Assembly: GCF_015645445.1 (NCBI RefSeq)
Contig: NZ_JADOGI010000008.1
Span: 1 to 64,000 of the forward strand
Length of the DNA stretch: 64,000 nucleotides
Reading direction: 5' to 3'
Origin: Nonomuraea cypriaca
Lineage (GTDB): Bacteria; Actinomycetota; Actinomycetes; Streptosporangiales; Streptosporangiaceae
Below are positions 59,380 through 64,000 of the stretch, in pieces. Position 1 is the first letter of the stretch. Each line of letters starts with the position of its first letter. The notes under the pieces were generated by a model. That model was not told where the DNA came from and searched no databases. It was given only the letters and a program-made list of their open reading frames with translations. Both the position numbers and the translations under genes were made by a program.

Positions 59380-60327
59380 ATGTCCGAGCCCACTCGACGC
59401 AACCTCCTGCGCGGCACCGCGGCCACGGCGACCGGCGCCGCCGTCGCGGCGCTGGCCGCCCCGGCGGCGGCGCGCGCGGACGGCGACCGCGAGCAGGCGC
59501 CGACCTTCGTCCTCGTGCACAGCACGTCCTGCTCGTCGTCCTGGTGGGGGCCGCTGATCGGCGAGCTCGCCCTGCGCGGTCACCGGGCGCTCGCCGTCGA
59601 CCTGCCCGGCCACGGGCCCGGCGCCTACTACCCCAAGGCGTACCAGGCGCCCCAGGACCTCAAGGCGCTGGCCACCGAGCCCTCACCCACCGCGAAACTC
59701 ACCGTCGACGACTACGCCGAGCACGTCGAACGCGTCGTCACGCGGGCGAGCGCGCGCGGCCCGGTCATCCTCGCCGGGCACGGTGACGCCGGCGGCGCCG
59801 TGCTCGGCAGGCTCGGCAACGCCATTCCCGGCCGCATCAGGCACCTCGTCTACATCGACGCCTTCCTCTGCGTGGACCTGGCCACCATGGGCGACTACCA
59901 GCAGGTGCCGGAGAACGGCGGCGCACTGCCCGTCCCGGCGATCGGGAACCCGGCCGAGCTGGGCGTCGCCCGCATCAACTGGCGCTCGGGGAACCCCAAG
60001 GACGTCGCGGCCTTCAAGGCGGCCCTCGCCGCCGACTTCACCGACGAGGCGCTGCGCGCCATGCTCAACTCCCTCCAGCCCGACGAGGCCGCCGCCGTGT
60101 GGGGCGCGGACGTCAAGGTCGACGCCCGTACGTGGGGGCGCATCCCGCGCACGTACGTCCGATTCAGCAAGGACCGTACGTTCCCTGTGGCGTTGCAGGA
60201 CCGGATGATCCGCGAAGCCGACCGGCTCACCCCTCGCAACCGCTTCAAGGTGCACACCGTGGCCGCACCCCACGCCGGGCCCCTGCACCGGCCCGAGATC
60301 GTCAAGATCCTCGACGGTCTCGCCTGA
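59380..60327 (+). CDS. Tat-exported alpha/beta-hydrolase lacking the nucleophile Ser
   Basis: The 315-residue protein starts with a twin-arginine signal (TRRNLLRGTAATATG...ARA). The mature part is an alpha/beta-hydrolase of the hydroxynitrile-lyase/salicylate-esterase type (FVLVHSTSCSSSWWGPLIGELALRGHRALAVDLPGHG in outline). The elbow that should read GHSxGG is GHGDAGG (133-139), so the usual Ser is G135. The C-terminal His region VAAPHAGPLHRPE is present. It may be a binding protein or use another mechanism; classical esterase activity is unlikely. GAGGGAG precedes ATG 59380. Confidence 0.8.
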   Translation: MSEPTRRNLLRGTAATATGAAVAALAAPAAARADGDREQAPTFVLVHSTSCSSSWWGPLIGELALRGHRALAVDLPGHGPGAYYPKAYQAPQDLKALATEPSPTAKLTVDDYAEHVERVVTRASARGPVILAGHGDAGGAVLGRLGNAIPGRIRHLVYIDAFLCVDLATMGDYQQVPENGGALPVPAIGNPAELGVARINWRSGNPKDVAAFKAALAADFTDEALRAMLNSLQPDEAAAVWGADVKVDARTWGRIPRTYVRFSKDRTFPVALQDRMIREADRLTPRNRFKVHTVAAPHAGPLHRPEIVKILDGLA

Positions 60328-60330
60328 CCG

Positions 60331-60924
60331 CTAACGGGCCTGCTCCTGGGCCGGCCGCCCCCGGTATCCGGCCAGGAGCGCGCCCACGGCGGTGCGGATC
60401 GACTCGCCCACGTCGTCCTCGATGCCGGTGGTCAGTGCGGTGAACAGGATGCCCAGCACGCTCATCTCCAGCAGCATCGCGTCGTCGTCGGTGACGTCGA
60501 TGCCGGCGGCGCGGCACTGGCGGGCGATGAGGTCGCGCCTGCCGCGGATGGCCTCGGTGAGCCGGCTCCGCAGGTGGGGGCTGCGGTTGCTCTCCAGGTG
60601 CAGCTCGAACAGGGCCAGCGGCTCGTGGGGGTCCTCGGTCAGCATCGAGGTCATGACCGCCACCAGGGCCTGCTCCAGATCGGCGGGCGCGAGCGGGCGT
60701 ACGACATGGCTGTCCACGCGCTCGCCGAGGCGCCGGGTGATCCGCTCGATGATCCCGTTGACCAGGGCGTCGCGGGTGCGGAAGTAGCGCGAGGTGGTGC
60801 CCGCCGGCACCGCGGCGGCGGTGTCGACCGCCCGGTGGGTCAGCCCGCGTGACCCCTGTTCTGCGAGCACGGCGATGGCGGCGTCGGCGATGCGATCACG
60901 GCGCTGCGGGTTAGGCGCTGGCAC
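60331..60924 (-). CDS. TetR-family regulator of the FAD monooxygenase
   Basis: The protein (197 residues from GTG 60924) has a TetR helix-turn-helix (RRDRIADAAIAVLAEQGSRGLTHRAVDTAAAVPAGTTSRYFRTRDALVNGI in outline) and a helical effector domain. It overlaps the end of the monooxygenase gene by 14 bp and is cotranscribed with it. A longer form from 60966 is possible. The tandem GCTACA-N2-TGTAGC sites at 62376-62403 upstream of the monooxygenase are its probable operators. Confidence 0.82.
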   Translation of the reverse strand: MPAPNPQRRDRIADAAIAVLAEQGSRGLTHRAVDTAAAVPAGTTSRYFRTRDALVNGIIERITRRLGERVDSHVVRPLAPADLEQALVAVMTSMLTEDPHEPLALFELHLESNRSPHLRSRLTEAIRGRRDLIARQCRAAGIDVTDDDAMLLEMSVLGILFTALTTGIEDDVGESIRTAVGALLAGYRGRPAQEQAR

Positions 60925-62356
60925 GGTCCGGTCGGTCTCCCGGGTCGGGGTGGTCTGCCTGGCCACACCATTTCACCAGAGCCGCGCGGATGCCGTCGTG
61001 ATCGCCGGCCCAGGCGACGTAACCGTCGGGCCGGATCAGCGCGGCCCGCGGCCCGAGCCGGCCGAGGGGCCGGACCTGCCGTACGCGGTCCCGCCATGGG
61101 GCGGCCACGCCGTCGTCCGCCAGCAGGACGAAGCGGCCGTCACGCAGCACCTCGTACAGGCGGCCCTGATCCGTCGGCCCGTCCACGGCTCGACGGCCCG
61201 CGAGCGGGTGGGGGCGCGCTTCGCCGGGCGGATAGGCGATCTCCAGCCCGGACAGTGTCCCGAGGATGCGGCGGCGGCCGGCGCCGGTGCGCAACAGCGC
61301 CGCCATGACCCGCCGGTTGATCTCCAGGCGGATGCCGGATCCGGCCAGCACCAACCGGGTGAGGCGGTCGGTCATCGCCAGTACGGCGGCGCCCACCGGA
61401 TGCCGTTCCGCGTGGTAGGTGTCGAGCAGCCACCGCGGAGCCCAGCCACGCAGCTCGGCGGCGAGCTTCCAGCCGAGGTTGACGGCGTCCTGGATGCCGG
61501 TGTTCATGCCCTGGCCGCCGACGGGTGAGCTCACGTGCGCGGCGTCCCCGATCAGGAAGACCCGGCCGGACCGGTAGTCGCGGGCCTGGCGGCGTTCGGC
61601 GGCGAATCGGGAGAACCAGCGCGGCTCGCTCATGTCGTAGTCGGTGCCTGCGATGCGGTGGAACGCGTCGCGAATCTGCGCGAAGCTCGCCTCCCCTGCC
61701 TCGGAGTCGCCGTTCAGCAGCCACGCGCCGACCCGGAACCAGCCGTCTCCGAACGGTATCGCCACGATCGCGCCCTGGGCGCTCACCTGGTTGATGGGCG
61801 GCAGGCCGGGGCCGGGGACGCGGACGTCGGCCAGCAGCATGGGCATGCTGTAGGTCTCCCCGGTGAAGCCCACGTCCAGCAGTTCGCGTACGGTGCTGTG
61901 CGCGCCGTCGGCGCCGATGACATACCTGGCCGGCAGATCGGTTCCGTCCGCCAGCGTGAGCCGGACGGATTCCGCGTCCTGGGAGAGGCCGACGACGTTC
62001 GCGTTCCTGACGATCTCCACGCCGAGTTCGGCGGCGCGCTCGCGCAGGACCTCCTCCGTGCCGCTCTGCGGCACGATCAGCAGCATCGGATACCGGGTGT
62101 CGAGCCGGCCGAAGTCCACGCGGGTCGCGTAGCCGGGGTGCACGGTCCGCAGCGGGTTACCCCTCGCGACCAGTTCATCGGCCATGCCCCTGGCGTCGAG
62201 CAGCTCCAGGGCCCGGGCGTGCAGGCCGAACGCCCGGGTGACGGCGGAGTCGGTGCCGCGCTTCTCCACGATCGTGCAGGACACGCCCGCCAGGGCCAGC
62301 TCACAGGCGACCATCAGGCCGGTCGGGCCGGCCCCCACGATGACGACGTCGTTCAT
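60911..62356 (-). CDS. FAD-dependent aromatic monooxygenase (PHBH fold)
   Basis: The 481-residue class A flavin hydroxylase has the GxGxxG motif VIVGAGPTGLMVACELALAG (residues 4-23), the DG motif YVIGADGAHSTVRELL and the GD motif VFLIGDAAHVSSPVGGQGMNTGIQDAVNLGWKLA. A C-terminal thioredoxin-like domain ends near CGQADHPDPGDRPD. Relatives hydroxylate phenolic compounds, polyketides or drugs (for example rifampin monooxygenase). The start is 62356, with GAGGGAG upstream. Regulation by the cotranscribed TetR through tandem operators suggests induction by a small toxic or aromatic molecule. Confidence 0.88.
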   Translation of the reverse strand: MNDVVIVGAGPTGLMVACELALAGVSCTIVEKRGTDSAVTRAFGLHARALELLDARGMADELVARGNPLRTVHPGYATRVDFGRLDTRYPMLLIVPQSGTEEVLRERAAELGVEIVRNANVVGLSQDAESVRLTLADGTDLPARYVIGADGAHSTVRELLDVGFTGETYSMPMLLADVRVPGPGLPPINQVSAQGAIVAIPFGDGWFRVGAWLLNGDSEAGEASFAQIRDAFHRIAGTDYDMSEPRWFSRFAAERRQARDYRSGRVFLIGDAAHVSSPVGGQGMNTGIQDAVNLGWKLAAELRGWAPRWLLDTYHAERHPVGAAVLAMTDRLTRLVLAGSGIRLEINRRVMAALLRTGAGRRRILGTLSGLEIAYPPGEARPHPLAGRRAVDGPTDQGRLYEVLRDGRFVLLADDGVAAPWRDRVRQVRPLGRLGPRAALIRPDGYVAWAGDHDGIRAALVKWCGQADHPDPGDRPDRASA

Positions 62357-62375
62357 GACGCTCCCTCGGTCATTC

Positions 62376-62403
62376 GCTACATTTGTAGCGCTACATCTGT
62401 AGC
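62376..62403. promoter_or_regulatory. Two adjacent 14-bp TetR operators before the monooxygenase
   Basis: GCTACATTTGTAGC (62376-62389) and GCTACATCTGTAGC (62390-62403) are directly adjacent palindromes differing at one central base. They lie 20 bp upstream of the monooxygenase start, where a repressor would block initiation. The TetR encoded at the end of this operon is the likely binder. Confidence 0.75.
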
Positions 62404-62445
62404 GTACATCGTGACGCGTGAACCGAGAAGAAGGCACATCGAGAC

Positions 62446-64000
62446 CTACCTGACCGGGGCGGGGACGCGTACGGCGAGCAGGGCGACGTCGTCGTCGTTG
62501 TCGTCGGGGCGGGTGCGGTCGAGGAGCAGGTCGCAGAGGGGTTCCAGGGGACGGCCGGCCAGTGCGGCGGCGTTCCCGCACAACCGGGACAGCCCCTCGT
62601 CGAGGGAGTCGCTGGGGGACTCGATCAGCCCGTCCGTGTAGAGCAGCAGGGTAGAGCGCGGCGGCAGTTCGGTGAAGGCGTCGGCGCGGTCGCAGGGGAG
62701 GCCGGTGCCGAGCAGCAGGCTGTGCCCTTCGTGCAGGAAACGGGTCCGCCCGTCGCTCTCGACCAGGAGCGGGGGCGGATGACCGGCGTTCGTCCAGCGC
62801 AGGTGCCACCGTCCGTCCTCGGCGTGCTCGACCCGGCCGAAGACGACGGTGGCCATCGACGGCTCGACCATGCGTCCCACCGCGCGATCGAGCCGGTCCA
62901 CGACCGCGCTCGGAGGCTCAGGCTGCGTCCCTGCGAAGGCGCGCAGCATGTTGCAGACCTGCGCCATGCCGGCCGCGGCGTCGAGGTCGTGGCCGACCAC
63001 GTCGCCGATCACCAGGCCGGTGGCCGTGTCGGACAGGACGAAGGCGTCGTACCAGTCGCCGCCGACCTGCGAGGCGCGCGGCGCGGGCACGTAGCGCGCG
63101 GCCATCTCCAGCCCCGGCACGCTCGGCAGCCGCGGCAGCAGGTGGCGCTGCATGGTCTCGGCCACCCGACGCTGCCGCTCGTACAGGCGGGCGTTGTCCA
63201 GCGCGAGTCCCGCCCGGCGGGCGATGTCCTCGACCAGCAGGAGGTCGGCCGCGGTGAACGCCCCGGCCCGCTCAGAACGGCCCAGGGTCAGTGCCCCGAT
63301 CACCTCCCGCAGGCCCCGGATCGGCGCGATGCTCGCGGAGTGCATGCCGGTCACCTCGAAGAGCTTCCGCTGGGCGACCGCGATGCCGGAGTCCGGAGGC
63401 CCCTGGTAGTTCTCCGGGCCGGCCAGCGTCGCGGTCACCCCGCGCAGCGCCCGCGACAGGGGCATCGGGGACTCCTGCGGCACCGGCGGCATCGGGCCCT
63501 CCAGGTCCTCCCGGTGCACCAGGACGCCGTTCTCGTGGTGCACCACGGCGGTGCGCGACACCTTTCCCCCCTCGGTGAGCAGGTCCACCACCGCCCAGTC
63601 CGCCAGCAGCGGCACCACCAGGCGCACCAGCTGCTGCAGCGCCTCGCCGACGTCCAGGGTCGAGGTGAGCGTGGTGGTCGTCTCCGCGAGCAGGGTCAGC
63701 CGGTCGAGATCGGACATCGCCTCCGCACGGGTCACCACCTCGGTGGTCTCGGACGGCGCGATCTCGTGGAAGATCACCAGCGTGCCCGTCCTTCCCGTGG
63801 CGATCCGGCAGGGAGTGATCATCCAGGAGACCGCCAGCAGAGAGCCGTCCCCGCGTTCGTACCACTCCTGCTCGCCCTGCGCGGTCCTGCCCGTGAGGTG
63901 CGTCTGCCTCATCAGGCACCTGGCCAGCGGCACGCGCTCGCCGAGTTTCCCCCGGTGCAGCAGTTCATGGGCGTCCTGCCCGATCAGCTCGGCGGCGGTC
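62446..64000 (-). CDS. PAS-GAF-PP2C (SpoIIE-type) serine phosphatase, 5' part outside window
   Basis: The frame stays open to the window edge. The visible part starts inside a PAS domain (AAELIGQDAHELLHRGKLGERVPLARCLMR, ending GTLVIFHEI). A linker and a GAF domain follow (RLTLLAETTTTLTSTLDVGEALQQLVRLVVPLLADWAVVDL ... FEVTGMHSASIAPI in outline), then a PP2C/SpoIIE phosphatase with VGGDWYDAFVLSD, VIGDVVGHDLDAAAGMAQ, TNAGHPPPLLV and LLYTDGLIE. Such proteins dephosphorylate anti-anti-sigma factors in general stress or developmental cascades. Metal-binding Asp residues (GGDWYD, GDVVGHD) are present. The 12721 HATPase could belong to a comparable pathway, though not adjacent. Confidence 0.88.
   Translation of the reverse strand, partial: TAAELIGQDAHELLHRGKLGERVPLARCLMRQTHLTGRTAQGEQEWYERGDGSLLAVSWMITPCRIATGRTGTLVIFHEIAPSETTEVVTRAEAMSDLDRLTLLAETTTTLTSTLDVGEALQQLVRLVVPLLADWAVVDLLTEGGKVSRTAVVHHENGVLVHREDLEGPMPPVPQESPMPLSRALRGVTATLAGPENYQGPPDSGIAVAQRKLFEVTGMHSASIAPIRGLREVIGALTLGRSERAGAFTAADLLLVEDIARRAGLALDNARLYERQRRVAETMQRHLLPRLPSVPGLEMAARYVPAPRASQVGGDWYDAFVLSDTATGLVIGDVVGHDLDAAAGMAQVCNMLRAFAGTQPEPPSAVVDRLDRAVGRMVEPSMATVVFGRVEHAEDGRWHLRWTNAGHPPPLLVESDGRTRFLHEGHSLLLGTGLPCDRADAFTELPPRSTLLLYTDGLIESPSDSLDEGLSRLCGNAAALAGRPLEPLCDLLLDRTRPDDNDDDVALLAVRVPAPVR

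Noticed and set aside
1-64000. CRISPR arrays, tRNA or rRNA genes, insertion sequences, attachment sites
   Set aside because: No regular spacer arrays, cloverleaf-like segments, transposase or integrase motifs, or long terminal inverted repeats were recognised. The tandem repeats seen have no unique spacers.

Overview
The window is 64 kb of very GC-rich DNA with strong G/C third-position bias. It has frequent GTG starts, tight ATGA/GTGA gene overlaps, an Lsr2 xenogeneic silencer, a DUF574 methyltransferase, anti-sigma-type HATPase proteins, an F420-type LLM oxidoreductase and many TetR/IclR/PucR/GntR regulators. Together these point to a large-genome filamentous actinobacterium. Streptosporangiaceae (for example a Nonomuraea-like organism) is my best guess, but only an inference. 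No rRNA, tRNA, CRISPR array, transposase or phage gene was seen. The DNA reads as an accessory, catabolism-rich chromosomal region.

Layout. 0-5 kb: end of a secreted transglycosylase-like gene, an RclA-type flavin disulfide reductase, and a LysR regulator divergent from a secreted bicovalent FAD oxidase. 4.9-10.5 kb: a tripartite tricarboxylate transporter (TctCBA) with an Ldh-family dehydrogenase, divergent from a regulator made of an N-terminal helix-turn-helix fused to a citrate-synthase fold with altered catalytic residues; the shared promoter region is dense in repeats. 10.6-21 kb: small enzymes, a DUF574/HATPase pair with a perfect CebR-like palindrome, an orphan histidine kinase, a HupE-like membrane protein and a 1320-residue secreted metallophosphoesterase with three internal repeats. 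21-26 kb: a GntR-controlled ABC sugar importer with a mannonate-dehydratase-like enolase. 26-31.6 kb: a P450/TetR/ferredoxin operon, PucR, Lsr2, a GMC oxidoreductase remnant and a SPW membrane protein.

32-46 kb: the most coherent system. An IclR regulator is followed, on the other strand, by an eleven-gene, almost fully overlapping operon: tctC-tctB-tctA, enoyl-CoA hydratase, a thiolase-fold protein lacking the thiolase Cys but carrying two Tyr spaced as in the steroid aldolase Ltp2, its DUF35 partner, two family III CoA transferases, MmgE/PrpD, acyl-CoA dehydrogenase and an LLM monooxygenase. A third CoA transferase is divergent, and an 18-bp perfect inverted repeat lies between them. I read it as uptake of a di/tricarboxylic or other organic acid, CoA activation, dehydrogenation, hydration and retro-aldol cleavage. 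One CoA transferase carries an in-frame 12-bp minisatellite encoding (HDEP)n.

46-64 kb: PolX, an amidase, then a stretch of decayed genes: a truncated sensor kinase, an AfsR-like STAND protein without its DNA-binding domain, a P450 missing about 90 internal residues and a ferredoxin::ferredoxin-reductase chimera. Intact genes here are a sulfatase, an esterase, TetR regulators with clear multi-copy operators, a DUF2306 membrane protein, a Ser-less alpha/beta hydrolase, an FAD monooxygenase and the 3' part of a PAS-GAF-PP2C phosphatase that runs off the window.
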